Shown here piece after piece: positions 17,131 to 27,322 of a DNA stretch of 64,000 nt (the first letter of the stretch is position 1; every line of letters starts with the position of its first letter). The stretch spans positions 122,358 through 186,357 of the forward strand of contig NZ_RYFF01000006.1 of assembly GCF_004138165.1 (NCBI RefSeq), in the 5' to 3' direction. The DNA is from Candidatus Chloroploca sp. Khr17. GTDB taxonomy: Bacteria > Chloroflexota > Chloroflexia > Chloroflexales > Chloroflexaceae. The translations under genes were made by a program, and so were the position numbers. Below the pieces are notes generated by a model that was given only the letters and a program-made list of their open reading frames with translations, did not search any database and was not told where the DNA came from.

Positions 17131-17841
17131 ATGATTATTGTCTTGCAGCGCCCACAGGATGTGCGCAATATCGGGGCCGTTGTGCGTGCGATGCTCAATT
17201 TTGGCTTTGCCGAGCTCCGTCTGGTTGAACCAGCACCCTTCGTCGAGGCGGACCTGCTCGGCATTGCCCATCGCAGCGAGGCGATCGTTGCGCGCATCCG
17301 GTATGAGGCCGATCTCGCCGTGGCCCTCGCCGAAGCACGGTTTGTCGTTGGCACAAGCGAACGCAGTCACCCTGGGAGGGTGGTGCGGCATGATCTGCGC
17401 CCTTTTGCGCGTGAACTCGTGGTACGCAACGCAACTGCCGGGCCAGTCGCCCTTCTCTTTGGCCCCGAAGATCGTGGGCTCGACAACGAGGCACTTGATC
17501 GCTGCGATTGCGTGCTCAGTCTGCCGACCGAACCAGGCTACCCCTCGCTCAATCTGGCGCAGGCTGTTATGCTCATTCTCTACGAATTGCATATGGCCGG
17601 AGATGCAGCTGTTGCAACGCCTGAAATCGTGCGTGAACCAGCCACACTTGCTGAGCGCGAACGCTTTGCCGCCGTCTTGAGTGAAGTGGTCGCAATGGTG
17701 GGCTTTATCAAATCGGGCGACGGCGCAACCACACTGCGTCGTCTGCGCAACCTCATCTTCCGCGCCCAACCAGAGCGTCGTGAGCTTGCCCTGCTGACGG
17801 CGCTCTTCCGCGAGGTGAGCATGGCCTTACGGCGTAAGTAA
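17131..17841 (+). CDS. TrmJ-like tRNA/rRNA 2'-O-methyltransferase (SpoU family)
   Basis: The 236-residue protein has the three SPOUT motifs: [13 protein letters not shown] (N-terminal Asn, about 11-23), [15 protein letters not shown] (about 109-123) and [16 protein letters not shown] (about 130-145), followed by a helical C-terminal extension. That extension and the total length fit TrmJ, which methylates nucleotide 32 of tRNA using SAM, better than the rRNA-specific RlmB. It begins four bases after the preceding gene without a good ribosome site, so coupling is likely. Confidence 0.87.
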   Translation: MIIVLQRPQDVRNIGAVVRAMLNFGFAELRLVEPAPFVEADLLGIAHRSEAIVARIRYEADLAVALAEARFVVGTSERSHPGRVVRHDLRPFARELVVRNATAGPVALLFGPEDRGLDNEALDRCDCVLSLPTEPGYPSLNLAQAVMLILYELHMAGDAAVATPEIVREPATLAERERFAAVLSEVVAMVGFIKSGDGATTLRRLRNLIFRAQPERRELALLTALFREVSMALRRK

Positions 17842-17891
17842 TGTGCTATATACTTAGGCAAATGTCTCAGGCAATCAAAGGAGAAGCTATC

Positions 17892-18650
17892 ATGACAGGG
17901 CGTGTCGCAATTGTGACCGGAGGGGGAAGCGGGATCGGCGGGGCTGTCGTTGCGCGGCTTGCTGCCGATGGCTATAAGGTGGCGGTGGTTGATCTGCCTG
18001 GTGAGGCCGGGCAAGCTGCGGCTGATGCAGCGGGTGGCATCTTTATCGGGGCCGATCTGAGCCAGCGTGACCAGTGCCACCGGGTCGTTGAGACGACGCT
18101 CGCCCAGTTTGGCCAGGTTGATGTGCTGGTCAATAATGCTGGATATCAGCATATCGATGCGCTGGAACAGTTTCCTGAGGATCGCTGGGAGCATATGCTC
18201 GCAGTGATGCTGACGGCACCGTTTCTGTTGATGCGTTATGCCTGGCCTTCAATGAAAGAGCGCGGGTGGGGCCGGGTGATCAATATCGGCTCGATCCATA
18301 GTCTGCGTGCTTCGCCGTTTAAGATCGGCTACATCTCGGCTAAGCACGGCTTGCTCGGGATGACCCGTACCGCCGCTCTCGAAGGCGGGCCGCACGGCAT
18401 TACCGTCAATCTCATTGCCCCGGCCTACGTACGCACCCCGCTTGTGGAAAAACAGATCGCTGATCAGGCGCGCACCCGAGGTATTCCCGAAGACGAAGTG
18501 ATCGAAAAGGTGATGCTTGAGCCAGCCGCGATCAAGCGCTTGATTGAACCAGCCGAGGTCGCCGATCTAGTCGCCTTCCTCTGCACGGAAACGGCAGGGA
18601 CGATGAGTGGCTCGGTGTTCGAGATGAGTCTGGGTTGGACTGCGCGTTGA
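17892..18650 (+). CDS. SDR oxidoreductase, 3-hydroxybutyrate dehydrogenase-like
   Basis: The 252-residue SDR has TGGGSGIG (about 10-17), NNAG (about 83-86), the catalytic Ser in NIGSIHS and YISAKHG for Tyr/Lys. The long [23 protein letters not shown] segment before the C-terminus is characteristic of D-3-hydroxybutyrate dehydrogenases. The same organisms commonly store polyhydroxybutyrate, which fits. AAAGGAG lies eight bases before ATG 17892; the ORF extends upstream to 17841 but without support. Other SDR substrates remain possible. Confidence 0.8.
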   Translation: MTGRVAIVTGGGSGIGGAVVARLAADGYKVAVVDLPGEAGQAAADAAGGIFIGADLSQRDQCHRVVETTLAQFGQVDVLVNNAGYQHIDALEQFPEDRWEHMLAVMLTAPFLLMRYAWPSMKERGWGRVINIGSIHSLRASPFKIGYISAKHGLLGMTRTAALEGGPHGITVNLIAPAYVRTPLVEKQIADQARTRGIPEDEVIEKVMLEPAAIKRLIEPAEVADLVAFLCTETAGTMSGSVFEMSLGWTAR

Positions 18651-18663
18651 AAGGAACTTTTGT

Positions 18664-20463
18664 ATGAGTCTTGTGGAACGTAGTGCGCTTCCTGTCGCGT
18701 ATACGTGGGATGCCCAGAGTGTGTTTGGTGATGATACAGCGTGGCAAGCGGCACTTGATGAAGTGGTTGGTCACATTGAGGTGTTGCAGGCCTTTCAGGG
18801 GCGCTTTGCGGAAGGGCCTGCGGTGCTGGCCGATTACCTTGAACTGGCCGAGCGCGTCCTGCGTCTGAGTGGCAAAGTGACAGTTTATGCGCGCATGTTT
18901 TATGCCGTCAATACCCTTGACCAGGCGGCCAAAGCACGAGTCGATCGTACGGCAGCAACCCTGGTACGCCTGGGGGCAGCGACCGCATTTACTGAACCCG
19001 AGTTGCTCGCGCTTGGTGCCGCCACCCTGCAGCAGTGGGTCGAACAAGAGCCGCGCCTGGCGATCTTTGCGCATCACTTCGACCGGCTGAGCCGTCGTGA
19101 ACCCTATGTGCGCTCGGCTGAGGTCGAAGCGTTGTTGCGCCAGGCCAGTGAGCCATTTGATGCCGCCGCAACCGTCCACGGCATCCTGACCAATGCCGAT
19201 CTGAGGTTTGAACCTGCGCGCGACCAGACAGGCGAGACCTACGAGATTGCCCAGGGCACGATCAATGCGCTGGTGACCCATATCGATCCGGCGGTGCGCA
19301 AGAGTGCATGGCAGAACTATGCCGATGCGCATCTGGCGCTGAAGAATACGATGGCCGCCTGTCTCGCCACCGAGGTGCGCCGCAATGTCTTCCTTGCCCG
19401 CGCCCGAGGCTACCGTTCGGCACTTGATGCGGCGCTCACGCCCAACCACATTCCGCTTGAGGTCTTTCACCAATTGATTGCGACTTTCAAACGACATCTG
19501 CCGACCTGGCACCGCTACTGGCGTCTGCGTCGACGTGTGCTTGGTGGACAACCGCTGCATGTCTATGATACCAAAGCACCCCTGACCCAACAGCCACTCA
19601 AGGTACCCTACGATCAAGCTGTGACCTGGATCTGTGAAGGCATGGCCCCGCTTGGTGAGCAGTATGTGAGCACCATGCGCCGGGGTCTCGTCGAGCAGCG
19701 CTGGGTTGATGTCTATCCAAACCGGGGCAAACGGGCGGGAGCCTTCTCGATGGGCTCGCCAGGGACACATCCCTTCATTATGATGTCGTACAACGACGAT
19801 ATTTTTGGGCTCAGTACGCTGGCCCACGAGCTCGGGCACTCGATGCACTCGTACTATACCCGTAACACCCAGCCCTACGTCTATAGCAACTACGGGCTCT
19901 TTCTCGCCGAAGTCGCCTCGAACTTCAATCAAGCCCTGGTGCGCAAACACCTGCTTGAACATCTGAGCAGTCGCGACGAGCAGATTACACTGCTCGAAGA
20001 GGCGATGGCGAATTTCCATCGCTACTTCTTCATCATGCCGACCCTGGCCCGCTTCGAACTGGCGATCCACGAGCGCATCGAGGCGGGGCAAGCGCTCACC
20101 GCCGATGACCTGATCAATCTGATGGCCGATCTTTTTGCCGAAGGCTATGGCGACGAGGTCGTCGTGGATCGTGAACGCGTCGGGTCAACCTGGATGCAGT
20201 TCTCGACGCACTTGTACGCCAATTTTTATGTCTACCAGTATGCGACGGGCATTTCCGGTGCCCACGCCCTTGCCGAGGGAGTCCTGGCGCAGCACGAGGG
20301 GGCGGTCGAGCGCTACCTCGCTTTCCTCAAAGCGGGCAGTTCACGCTATCCGCTCGATACACTATGTCACGCCGGGGTAGATATGCGCAGTGCGGAACCC
20401 GTTGAGCAGACGTTTGCGGTGATGGAGGGGTATATCGAGCGCCTCGAAGGGTTGCTTGGATAA
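18664..20463 (+). CDS. pepF: Oligoendopeptidase F (M3 family metallopeptidase)
   Basis: The 599-residue product matches PepF in length. The zinc motif HELGH is in [13 protein letters not shown] (about residues 389-393), with the downstream Glu in [11 protein letters not shown] as third ligand. It cleaves short peptides in the cytoplasm. GAAAGGAAC lies before ATG 18664, 13 bases after the SDR stop. The stop codon is the outermost part of the 30-bp hairpin that follows. Confidence 0.95.
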   Translation: MSLVERSALPVAYTWDAQSVFGDDTAWQAALDEVVGHIEVLQAFQGRFAEGPAVLADYLELAERVLRLSGKVTVYARMFYAVNTLDQAAKARVDRTAATLVRLGAATAFTEPELLALGAATLQQWVEQEPRLAIFAHHFDRLSRREPYVRSAEVEALLRQASEPFDAAATVHGILTNADLRFEPARDQTGETYEIAQGTINALVTHIDPAVRKSAWQNYADAHLALKNTMAACLATEVRRNVFLARARGYRSALDAALTPNHIPLEVFHQLIATFKRHLPTWHRYWRLRRRVLGGQPLHVYDTKAPLTQQPLKVPYDQAVTWICEGMAPLGEQYVSTMRRGLVEQRWVDVYPNRGKRAGAFSMGSPGTHPFIMMSYNDDIFGLSTLAHELGHSMHSYYTRNTQPYVYSNYGLFLAEVASNFNQALVRKHLLEHLSSRDEQITLLEEAMANFHRYFFIMPTLARFELAIHERIEAGQALTADDLINLMADLFAEGYGDEVVVDRERVGSTWMQFSTHLYANFYVYQYATGISGAHALAEGVLAQHEGAVERYLAFLKAGSSRYPLDTLCHAGVDMRSAEPVEQTFAVMEGYIERLEGLLG

Positions 20464-20524
20464 GTACGCAGCAGCCACACGGTGCCGCCTCACGAGGCGG
20501 CACCGTGTGGCTGCTGCGTACTTA
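20461..20524. terminator. 30-bp perfect inverted repeat spanning stop codon to stop codon
   Basis: Arms 20461-20490 and 20495-20524 are perfectly complementary over 30 bases with the loop CACG. The outermost three bases on each side are the TAA stops of pepF (+) and the DUF951 gene (-), so the whole intergenic space is the hairpin. It must serve both convergent genes. Confidence 0.8.
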
Positions 20525-20728
20525 CGCGTCATTTGCACGTCGCACAAAGCGTTTAATGCGGCGTTCGCATTCGGCACGGGGGAGCATAATTTTGCGCCCA
20601 CAGGTTGCGCAACGCATGCCAATATCGGCACCAAGCCGCACGATCCGCCACGTATCACCACCACACGGATGCGCTTTGCGCGTTTGCACGAGATCGTCCA
20701 GCTGAAGGTCAAGCGGTGGTTTCGGCAC
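20522..20728 (-). CDS. DUF951-family small protein
   Basis: The 68-residue protein is recognisable as DUF951 by KAHPCGGDTWRIVRLGADIGMRCATCGR, a possible zinc site with CxxC, and MLPRAECERRIKRF. Function unknown; it is often found beside translation or DNA-maintenance genes. The GTG start at 20728 overlaps the end of mazG by a few bases, so it is translated as the last gene of the lepA-lipoprotein-mazG-DUF951 unit. Confidence 0.85.
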   Translation of the reverse strand: MPKPPLDLQLDDLVQTRKAHPCGGDTWRIVRLGADIGMRCATCGRKIMLPRAECERRIKRFVRRANDA

Positions 20729-20730
20729 GA

Positions 20731-21948
20731 CTATTTCACGGTTTGCCAGAGCCTGATCAACTCGTCCAGACTCAAGGCGTGCATCTGGTATCCTTGCGCA
20801 GCGACGGTCGCTTCGAGTTGGCTGAAGCGACGACGAAATTTCTGGTTAGCATCGCGTAAGGCGAGTTCAGCGTCAATCTGGAGCCACGCCGCCAAGCGTG
20901 TAAGCACAAAGAGTGTATCACCAAATTCTTCGGCGATGTGACCAGGCTCGCCACTGGCAGCGGCAGCCCTCAGTTCGTCCAATTCTTCATTGATCTTGGC
21001 CCAGACCTGGTCAATGTCCGTCCAGTTGAAACCGGTGCGCGCAGCACGTTTGCCGATCTTCTGGGCTGTGGCCAGCGCCGGCAGTTCGGGCGGAACGCCA
21101 TCAAGCGCCCCAGAACGGGTGCGCCCTTTAGCGGCCAATTCGGTTGCCTTGATCTGTTCCCAGTTCTGCAGCACCTGATGCTCGCCGTCAACCACCAAGC
21201 CGCCAAAAACATGCGGGTGGCGCCCGATCAACTTGCCTGTGACCTGGGCAAAAACGTCCTCGAACGTGAAATGTCCAGCCTGCCGAGCCATCTCGGAATG
21301 CGCAAAGATCGAAATCAGCAGATCGCCGAGTTCCTCCTTCAGCGCTTCCATATCACCCGTATCGAGGGCTTCCAGGACTTCACATGTCTCCTCGATCAAG
21401 GCACTACGCAAATCTGCATGGCTCTGCCGGACATCCCAGGGGCAGCCTTCAGGCCCAAGCAAACGGGTCATCACCCAGCGCAAGCCGTCGGCACTGCGTT
21501 GATCCTCATTGACCGGCAAGCGGTCAACCGCCAGCAAGGAGGTATCACCGGGTTGCGTGACCAGTTCAGGCCAGGTCGAGAGCGTGCCTTCAACGAGGTC
21601 GCGCAGGGTTCCCTGGGGATCAAGCGTTGCCAAACGGATCAGATGGTGAGCAGGATAGCGGAGCGTCAACAGATCGCGCAGAGGTGCAGACGGATCATCG
21701 TGGTGCCACCAGATCAGGGCCGGGGCTACCGGTTGGAGAGGAAAGGGCACCAGAGGCACAGGATAAGATCCTGCCTGCATCGTCTCGGCCCACGCACGAA
21801 CCCCTGGCACGGGCCCGATCTGGGGCAAGCCAGGCGGACAAGAGGCCGCCAGCAGAGCGTGCGCCTCCCAGAACTGGACGCCAGACACCCCTTCCAGGGC
21901 AAAGATACGCAATGCGGCGTCAAGCAATTGACCTGGTGTCGTCTTCAT
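20731..21948 (-). CDS. mazG: MazG nucleoside triphosphate pyrophosphohydrolase
   Basis: The 405-residue protein has two MazG modules. The first carries LLGPEGCPWDVRQSHADLRSALIEETCEVLEALD and EELGDLLISIFAHSEMA (about 163-217). The second carries KINEELDELRAA and EEFGDTLFVLTRLA (about 319-356). MazG removes aberrant or stress-related (d)NTPs. An N-terminal extension of about 155 residues that resembles part of the tetrapyrrole-methylase/MazG fusions seen in Firmicutes precedes it, but I see no convincing methylase motif. It begins ten bases after the lipoprotein stop. Confidence 0.9.
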   Translation of the reverse strand: MKTTPGQLLDAALRIFALEGVSGVQFWEAHALLAASCPPGLPQIGPVPGVRAWAETMQAGSYPVPLVPFPLQPVAPALIWWHHDDPSAPLRDLLTLRYPAHHLIRLATLDPQGTLRDLVEGTLSTWPELVTQPGDTSLLAVDRLPVNEDQRSADGLRWVMTRLLGPEGCPWDVRQSHADLRSALIEETCEVLEALDTGDMEALKEELGDLLISIFAHSEMARQAGHFTFEDVFAQVTGKLIGRHPHVFGGLVVDGEHQVLQNWEQIKATELAAKGRTRSGALDGVPPELPALATAQKIGKRAARTGFNWTDIDQVWAKINEELDELRAAAASGEPGHIAEEFGDTLFVLTRLAAWLQIDAELALRDANQKFRRRFSQLEATVAAQGYQMHALSLDELIRLWQTVK

Positions 21949-21957
21949 AACAGAGCA

Positions 21958-22884
21958 TTACTCAGGGAAGGGTAAAGGCACCATATTCGGATCGAAATTT
22001 TCGGCAATCTGAAGATCGCCACTTGCCTGTGCGTCAAGGAGCAGGGTCTCATACCAGGGCGCAAAACTCTGCTCATAGAAGACCTGGGCATTCTGGCTCG
22101 AGCGCAGCATCTCGAAGGAATCGAAAGGACGCTGCTCATCGCGTTCGAGAACCTCAAAGACATAGACACCGCTGGTTGTGCTAACTTTACCCGGAGTCTG
22201 GAGAGGAGTGCTAAAGACAACGCTATCGATTTCGGGTGGGAAATTGCCAGTGGGGAGCCAAGTGATGGCCGCATCATTCAGGGGAGCCCCAATATCAAGG
22301 CCGCGTTCACCGGCGAGGGCATAGAAATCGCCGCCAGCGGCAAGTAGAGCGAGCACCTCATCGGCCTGCGCCTCATCGGGCACCAGCATCAAGCGCGTGC
22401 GCGCCATTGGGGCGACAGTATTGCGGGCGACCACCTCGAAACTGAGTTGGCTTTGCGCACTTTGCAAGCGTGCATCGGTGGTAATCAGGAAAGGGCTATC
22501 TTCAGCAGGCTGGACAATTGCCAGCACCTCGGCATCAATGGCCGCTGCATCAACGCCGATGCCATGCTGACGAGCATAGCGGCCGAGCAAAGCATCCTGG
22601 AGCATCTGGTCAAAAATCTGCGTCCGGATCTCAGCTTCGACGGCAAGCTGCTCGATCTCGGCGGGCGTCTGGCCCTGGGCAAGCAAACCTTCAATTGCAG
22701 GCCCAATATCGCGTGTAAGGCGCTGCGAAAAATCGGCAATGGTGAACTGTTGCACCCCAACCCTCATAATCACCGGGCTCTCAGGCGCACCGAGGTTCGC
22801 CTGGCCCTGCGCGGTACTCTGACATGCCACCAGGACAGGCAAGAGCAGCAAGAGTACCAGCACACCAGCATAACGCATATTCAT
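21958..22884 (-). CDS. SurA/PpiC-like peptidyl-prolyl isomerase lipoprotein
   Basis: The 308-residue protein begins with a lipoprotein signal peptide: hydrophobic segment at about 4-19, then LVAC as lipobox (Cys21). A SurA N-like helical domain follows (FDQMLQDALLGRYARQHGIGVD, about 93-114), then a parvulin-type region with ARTRLMLVPDEAQADEVLALLAAGGDFYALA (about 160-190) and a GVYVFEVLERDE strand. It would fold exported proteins on the outer face of the membrane. It sits directly downstream of lepA. Confidence 0.85.
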   Translation of the reverse strand: MNMRYAGVLVLLLLLPVLVACQSTAQGQANLGAPESPVIMRVGVQQFTIADFSQRLTRDIGPAIEGLLAQGQTPAEIEQLAVEAEIRTQIFDQMLQDALLGRYARQHGIGVDAAAIDAEVLAIVQPAEDSPFLITTDARLQSAQSQLSFEVVARNTVAPMARTRLMLVPDEAQADEVLALLAAGGDFYALAGERGLDIGAPLNDAAITWLPTGNFPPEIDSVVFSTPLQTPGKVSTTSGVYVFEVLERDEQRPFDSFEMLRSSQNAQVFYEQSFAPWYETLLLDAQASGDLQIAENFDPNMVPLPFPE

Positions 22885-22890
22885 GACAGC

Positions 22891-24711
22891 CTACCGACTT
22901 TCAGGCACATCCTCTCCAAGCGAGAGGATAGCCATAAAGGCTTCTTGCGGGATCTCGACATTGCCAACCATCTTCATGCGACGTTTGCCCTCTTTCTGCT
23001 TTTCAAGCAGTTTACGTTTGCGGCTCACATCGCCACCGTAGCACTTTGCCAGCACATCTTTCCGCATGGCACGCACCGTCTCACGGGCAATCACCTTGCT
23101 ACCAATCGCAGCCTGGATCGGCACCTCAAACATCTGGCGCGGGATCAACTGGCGCAACCGTTCAACCAGATCGCGCCCGCGCTGATAGGCAAACTCGCGA
23201 TGGACAATCAACGAAAGCGCATCAACAGAGGCTTGATTGACCAGCACATCAAGTTTGACCAGATCGGCCTCAAGATAACCAGCAAGGGTATAGTCAAGGG
23301 ATGCATAGCCCTGCGTCCGGCTCTTGAGTTGATCATAAAAGTCAATCACAATTTCAGCCAGGGGCATGCGATACTTGAGCACCACCCGCGTTGGATCGAG
23401 GTACTCCATGGTATCAAAGATACCGCGCCGCGTCGTCACCAGCTCCATCACGGTACCAATATAGCGCGACGGTGCAATGACACTAATCTGGACAATCGGC
23501 TCTTCAATCGCCGCAATCTTGCTAAGATCGGGCATTTCCGAGGGATTGGCGACGGTCAAGATTTCGCCATCAGTACACAACACCTGATACTCAACGCTCG
23601 GTGCCGTAATGAGCAGATCGAGATTATACTCACGTTCCAGGCGCTCACGCACAATCTCCATATGAAGAAGACCGAGGAAGCCGCAGCGAAAACCGAATCC
23701 AAGCGCTGCTGAACTCTCAGGTTGATACGAAAGAGCGGCATCATTCAATTTCAGTTTCTCGAGCGCATCACGGAGATCAGGATAGGCATTGCTCTCAATA
23801 GGATAGAGGCCAGCAAAGACCATCGGCTTGGCGGGACGATAGCCGACCAGCGGCATCGCGGCGGGATTATCAGCGAGCGTAATCGTATCACCAACCTGAC
23901 ACTCTTCAATCGTCTTGAGACCGGTGGCGATATACCCAACCTCACCGGGATTGAGGGCGGGCAAGGGTTGCATCATCGGTCGAAAACACCCGATCTCCAG
24001 GGTCTCAGCTTTGGCGCCGGTACCCATCAACTGCACCCGTGAGCCTGACAGGAAGATCCCATCAACCACACGCACAGCAGCAATGACCCCCTTATAGGGA
24101 TCGTAGTGTGAATCAAAGATCAGCGCACGAGCGGGCTGTGACATCTGCCCGTGGGGTGGCGGAACGCGGGTAACAATCGCCTCGAGGATCTCGGGTACGC
24201 CGAGACCCTCTTTGGCCGACGCCATGATCGACTCTTCGGCGGGAATGCCGATCACCTTTTCAATCTCTGCGGCGACCTCATCGGGATGGGCACCGGGCAG
24301 ATCAATTTTATTAATGACGGGAATAATGGTCAGATCATGCTCGAGGGCCAGATAGACATTCGCCAGCGTTTGAGCTTCGATGCCCTGCGCGGCATCAACA
24401 ACTAGCAGGGCTCCCTCACACGCGGCAAGTGAGCGTCCGACTTCATAGTTGAAATCGACATGACCGGGGGTATCAATCAGATTGAGCATATAGGTCTCAC
24501 CGTCGGCAGCATGATACTGCATACGGACAGCCTTAAGCTTGATCGTAATGCCCCGTTCGCGCTCGAGATCCATCGAGTCAAGGTGCTGTTCACGGCGATC
24601 GCGATCGGCAATCGTGCTTGTTGTTTGCAACAGACGATCCGAGAGCGTCGTCTTACCGTGGTCAACGTGGGCGATAATACAGAAGTTGCGAATTTTTGCC
24701 TGATCAATCAT
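22891..24711 (-). CDS. lepA: Elongation factor 4 (LepA)
   Basis: The 606-residue GTPase has G1 AHVDHGKTT near residue 12, [16 protein letters not shown] and NKIDLP, then the LepA-specific C-terminal domain ending in KVGDVEIPQ-like sequence. LepA back-translocates or remodels stalled ribosomes. I start at ATG 24711 ([20 protein letters not shown]) because the ORF upstream to 24822 is leader sequence with a hairpin. It heads the minus-strand unit with the lipoprotein, mazG and DUF951 genes. Confidence 0.95.
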   Translation of the reverse strand: MIDQAKIRNFCIIAHVDHGKTTLSDRLLQTTSTIADRDRREQHLDSMDLERERGITIKLKAVRMQYHAADGETYMLNLIDTPGHVDFNYEVGRSLAACEGALLVVDAAQGIEAQTLANVYLALEHDLTIIPVINKIDLPGAHPDEVAAEIEKVIGIPAEESIMASAKEGLGVPEILEAIVTRVPPPHGQMSQPARALIFDSHYDPYKGVIAAVRVVDGIFLSGSRVQLMGTGAKAETLEIGCFRPMMQPLPALNPGEVGYIATGLKTIEECQVGDTITLADNPAAMPLVGYRPAKPMVFAGLYPIESNAYPDLRDALEKLKLNDAALSYQPESSAALGFGFRCGFLGLLHMEIVRERLEREYNLDLLITAPSVEYQVLCTDGEILTVANPSEMPDLSKIAAIEEPIVQISVIAPSRYIGTVMELVTTRRGIFDTMEYLDPTRVVLKYRMPLAEIVIDFYDQLKSRTQGYASLDYTLAGYLEADLVKLDVLVNQASVDALSLIVHREFAYQRGRDLVERLRQLIPRQMFEVPIQAAIGSKVIARETVRAMRKDVLAKCYGGDVSRKRKLLEKQKEGKRRMKMVGNVEIPQEAFMAILSLGEDVPESR

Positions 24712-24750
24712 AGAGTCTATGTTCAAGGCTATAGCCCTGAAATCCATTGC

Positions 24751-24795
24751 TTCGCTGAGAAACCAGCCAACTAAGCTGGCTGGTTTCTCGGCGAA
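24751..24795. promoter_or_regulatory. 19-bp hairpin in the presumed 5' leader of lepA
   Basis: Arms 24751-24769 and 24777-24795 pair with one G-U wobble. The gap is divergent (lepA minus, acylphosphatase plus), and with the -10 box at 24813 the hairpin would lie inside the lepA leader. A small GGCTATAGCC palindrome is closer to the start (24727-24736). An attenuation role is inference. Confidence 0.55.
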
Positions 24796-24812
24796 GGAGA
24801 AATGCTGAGAGC

Positions 24813-24821
24813 AGTATACCA
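24813..24821 (-). promoter_or_regulatory. Extended -10 promoter of lepA
   Basis: On the minus strand TGG precedes TATACT (24813-24818). The mRNA would start near 24806 and carry a leader of about 95 nt. Confidence 0.55.
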
Positions 24822-24824
24822 TTA

Positions 24825-24854
24825 TTGTGCGATGCTCGCTGTGTGCGGTATACT
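24825..24854 (+). promoter_or_regulatory. Promoter of the acylphosphatase unit
   Basis: TTGTGC (24825-24830) and TATACT (24849-24854) are 18 bases apart and precede ATG 24915 by about 60 bases. It is back to back with the lepA promoter. Confidence 0.5.
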
Positions 24855-24914
24855 ATTGCATTATGTGTGCAACGAAGCACCCTTGAGCAAAGAAAAGCTA
24901 GAGGCAAACGAGCT

Positions 24915-25193
24915 ATGGATCTGGTACGTGCGCATGTATTTATTGCGGGGCGCGTGCAAGGCGTCAGTTTTCGTGCCTATGCCCGTGATCGAGCTCGTGC
25001 AGCCGGGGTTGAGGGATGGGTTCGCAACCTCCCCGATGGCCGCGTCGAGGCAGTCTTTGAGGGGACACGCTCAGCCGTTCAGCGCCTGGTGACCTGGTGC
25101 TACAGTGGACCAATCCAGGCCCAGGTTGAAAAAGTTGACGTTACCTGGGAAGAACCAACCCGCAAAGAGGGTAACTTTAGTATCGCCTGGTAA
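24915..25193 (+). CDS. acyP: Acylphosphatase
   Basis: The 92-residue protein has the acylphosphatase signature GRVQGVSFRAYARD with catalytic Arg near 20, and GWVRNLPDGRVEAVFEG with catalytic Asn near 38. It hydrolyses carboxyl phosphates. The ORF opens at 24825, but ATG 24915 is where the family match begins. The following membrane protein gene starts 15 bases later. Confidence 0.93.
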   Translation: MDLVRAHVFIAGRVQGVSFRAYARDRARAAGVEGWVRNLPDGRVEAVFEGTRSAVQRLVTWCYSGPIQAQVEKVDVTWEEPTRKEGNFSIAW

Positions 25194-25207
25194 TCCGAGG
25201 AAGACAG

Positions 25208-26239
25208 ATGCGTCGTACCCGCTGGAAGTTATTCACCAGTCTGTTGATCAGTCTGGTACTACTGGTTCTCGCCTACCTGAATCGCCAATGGCTTCTCGAA
25301 GCCTTTGAACTCCTTGGTGATGCTCGTCTGGAATGGTTACTCTTGGCGATGGGATTGATTCCCATTGGTTACCTGATGAGCGCCCAGGTCTTCAATCTTG
25401 CCCTGCGTTCACTAGGCTATCGTATGAATCTGCTGCGGCTCTGGGCGATTGCCCTCGTCGCCATCATTATCAGTCAGTCAGTGCCTGCCGGCGGGGTTGG
25501 CAGCTATGCCTTTTTGATCAGCACCTTCAACCGTCGCGGCATCAGCCAGGGTCAGGCGGCCCTGATCGCCTCACTCGAAACGATCAGTTATGTGACCGCA
25601 ATGCTGATGATGTTTGCCTTCAGCCTCATTGTCCTGGCCCTCCAACATCAGGCTACTGGCGAGGCAAGTTATATCGCAGGGAGCGTCGCCATCGCACTCG
25701 TCGGCGGGGCTTTTTATGTTCTGACGCGACCGGGGGCGCAACTACGTGCGTGGCTCGCACGTTTTCAACGCATGGTGAGTCACCTGTTGCGGCACCCCTG
25801 GAAGAGTACGTGGCTCGAAGGTCTGCTCGCCGAACTGATTGTTGGCCGCAGGCTGCTTGCCAGTCGTCGACGTGATGTGATCGTGCTGGTGCTGATCCAG
25901 TTGACAGCGCTCATCACCCATAGCCTCGCGATGCTCTGCGTACTCTGGGCTTTTGAGGTGGAAGCTAGTCTCGTTACGGTCATCGTCGCCTTCGGCATTG
26001 CCCTGATCACCTCGACCTTCAATGTGCTCCCAGGGGGCGGCGGCACCGTCGAGGCGGCGCTAGTCGCAACCCTGCTGCAACTTGGGGTCGGGCCTGCTGC
26101 GGTACCCGCCGCGATCATCTTCCGGCTCTTCAACTACTGGCTGCTGACCCCAGTGGCCGCAGGATGCTACTACTGGTTGACCCACGAACCAGTCGTTCCG
26201 CTGCAGGCCACCCATTCGAGCATGGGCGATACGCCATAA
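25208..26239 (+). CDS. Flippase-like integral membrane protein (UPF0104 / LPG synthase TM family)
   Basis: The 343-residue protein has about eight transmembrane segments and family features such as SQSVPAGGVGSYAFL (about 85-99) and FNVLPGGGGTVEAALVATLLQLG (about 268-290). The family includes the membrane domain of lysyl-phosphatidylglycerol synthase and dolichyl-phosphate-mannose-linked flippase-like proteins. The substrate is unknown, and no cytosolic synthase domain is attached. GAGGAAG precedes the ATG. It is co-directional with acyP and ends in the hairpin at 26241. Confidence 0.83.
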   Translation: MRRTRWKLFTSLLISLVLLVLAYLNRQWLLEAFELLGDARLEWLLLAMGLIPIGYLMSAQVFNLALRSLGYRMNLLRLWAIALVAIIISQSVPAGGVGSYAFLISTFNRRGISQGQAALIASLETISYVTAMLMMFAFSLIVLALQHQATGEASYIAGSVAIALVGGAFYVLTRPGAQLRAWLARFQRMVSHLLRHPWKSTWLEGLLAELIVGRRLLASRRRDVIVLVLIQLTALITHSLAMLCVLWAFEVEASLVTVIVAFGIALITSTFNVLPGGGGTVEAALVATLLQLGVGPAAVPAAIIFRLFNYWLLTPVAAGCYYWLTHEPVVPLQATHSSMGDTP

Positions 26240-26240
26240 A

Positions 26241-26275
26241 GACGAAAACGACCAGCGAAGCTGGTCGTTTTCGTC
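26241..26275. terminator. 16-bp perfect inverted repeat, bidirectional terminator
   Basis: Arms 26241-26256 and 26260-26275 with the loop GAA lie between convergent genes ending at 26239 (+) and 26286 (-). A- and T-runs inside the arms suit termination in both directions. Core ACCAGC/GCTGGT. Confidence 0.8.
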
Positions 26276-26285
26276 AACATCAGGG

Positions 26286-27296
26286 TTAGGCGGTTGCTGG
26301 CTTTTCGTGGTCGCGGCGACCGCGCCCAAACCAGTTCTTCCATTCACGGTATTCCCAGACCACCAGGATCTGAGCGGCATTGAAGATCGAAGAGTAGGTG
26401 CCGACAACCAACCCGATCAAGAGGATCAAGACAAAATTCTGGATCGTCTCACCCCCAAAGAAGAGCAGCGCAGTCAACGTAAACAACGTCGTCATCTGGG
26501 TATTGATCGAGCGCGGCAGCGTCTGCACAATGCTATGATTGACCAGATCACTAAAGTGCTGATCGGGTTGACGGGCCAGCAAATTCTCGCGAACGCGGTC
26601 AAAGACGACAATCGTATCATGCACCGAGAAACTCAGGATAGTGAGAAGGGCGGTCAAAAAGAGGGCGTCCACCTCGAAGCGGGGATTAAAGGTGCTGAAG
26701 ATCGCAGCTACCCCAATAATAATAACCACATCATGTACCATCGAGATAATGGCACACATCCCATACCGAAACGGATGGGGAGCCTGGCGAAAAGCCCAGG
26801 TCAGATAGAGCAAGATGATCAACGATGCACCGATCACGGCAATCACGGCACTGCGGGTTGACTCTTGGCTAACTGTCGGCCCCACGCTTTCGAGGCGTTC
26901 AATCACCGCAGTGCCGATCTGATCATTCAGGGCGGCCTCGACTGCCTGACGATCCTGTAGCGGCGTCTGCTCATTTAGGGGGCGCGTACGCACCAGGGCG
27001 GTCACAATCGGGGACCCATCCAGGTCAACCTGACTCATCTGCACCTGAGCATTCTCGAACCCTGCGGCAGCGAACGCAGCCCCGACCTCTGAAGAACCTA
27101 GTTCACCGGGGGCACGTTCAGCAAAACGCACCTCCCAGAGAGCACCGCCACTAAAGTCAATACTTGGGCGCAACCCAAGCCGGGGTTGCCCGGTGGTAAG
27201 AAGAGGATGCAGCAACAGAAAATAGAGCCCGGGCAAAATCATGACCAGCGAAAGCACGAACCACCAGTAGCGGCGCTTGACAAGCTGTTCCAACAT
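26286..27296 (-). CDS. secF: Protein translocase subunit SecF
   Basis: The 336-residue protein has the SecF pattern: an N-terminal transmembrane segment, the SIDFSGGALWEVRF motif, a periplasmic domain, five further segments, and the conserved FSVHDTIVVFDRVREN region (about 225-240). SecDF uses the proton gradient to finish export through SecYEG. It follows secD by 27 bases. Confidence 0.95.
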   Translation of the reverse strand: MLEQLVKRRYWWFVLSLVMILPGLYFLLLHPLLTTGQPRLGLRPSIDFSGGALWEVRFAERAPGELGSSEVGAAFAAAGFENAQVQMSQVDLDGSPIVTALVRTRPLNEQTPLQDRQAVEAALNDQIGTAVIERLESVGPTVSQESTRSAVIAVIGASLIILLYLTWAFRQAPHPFRYGMCAIISMVHDVVIIIGVAAIFSTFNPRFEVDALFLTALLTILSFSVHDTIVVFDRVRENLLARQPDQHFSDLVNHSIVQTLPRSINTQMTTLFTLTALLFFGGETIQNFVLILLIGLVVGTYSSIFNAAQILVVWEYREWKNWFGRGRRDHEKPATA

Positions 27297-27322
27297 ACGA
27301 CGTACTACTCCACAGAAGGATA

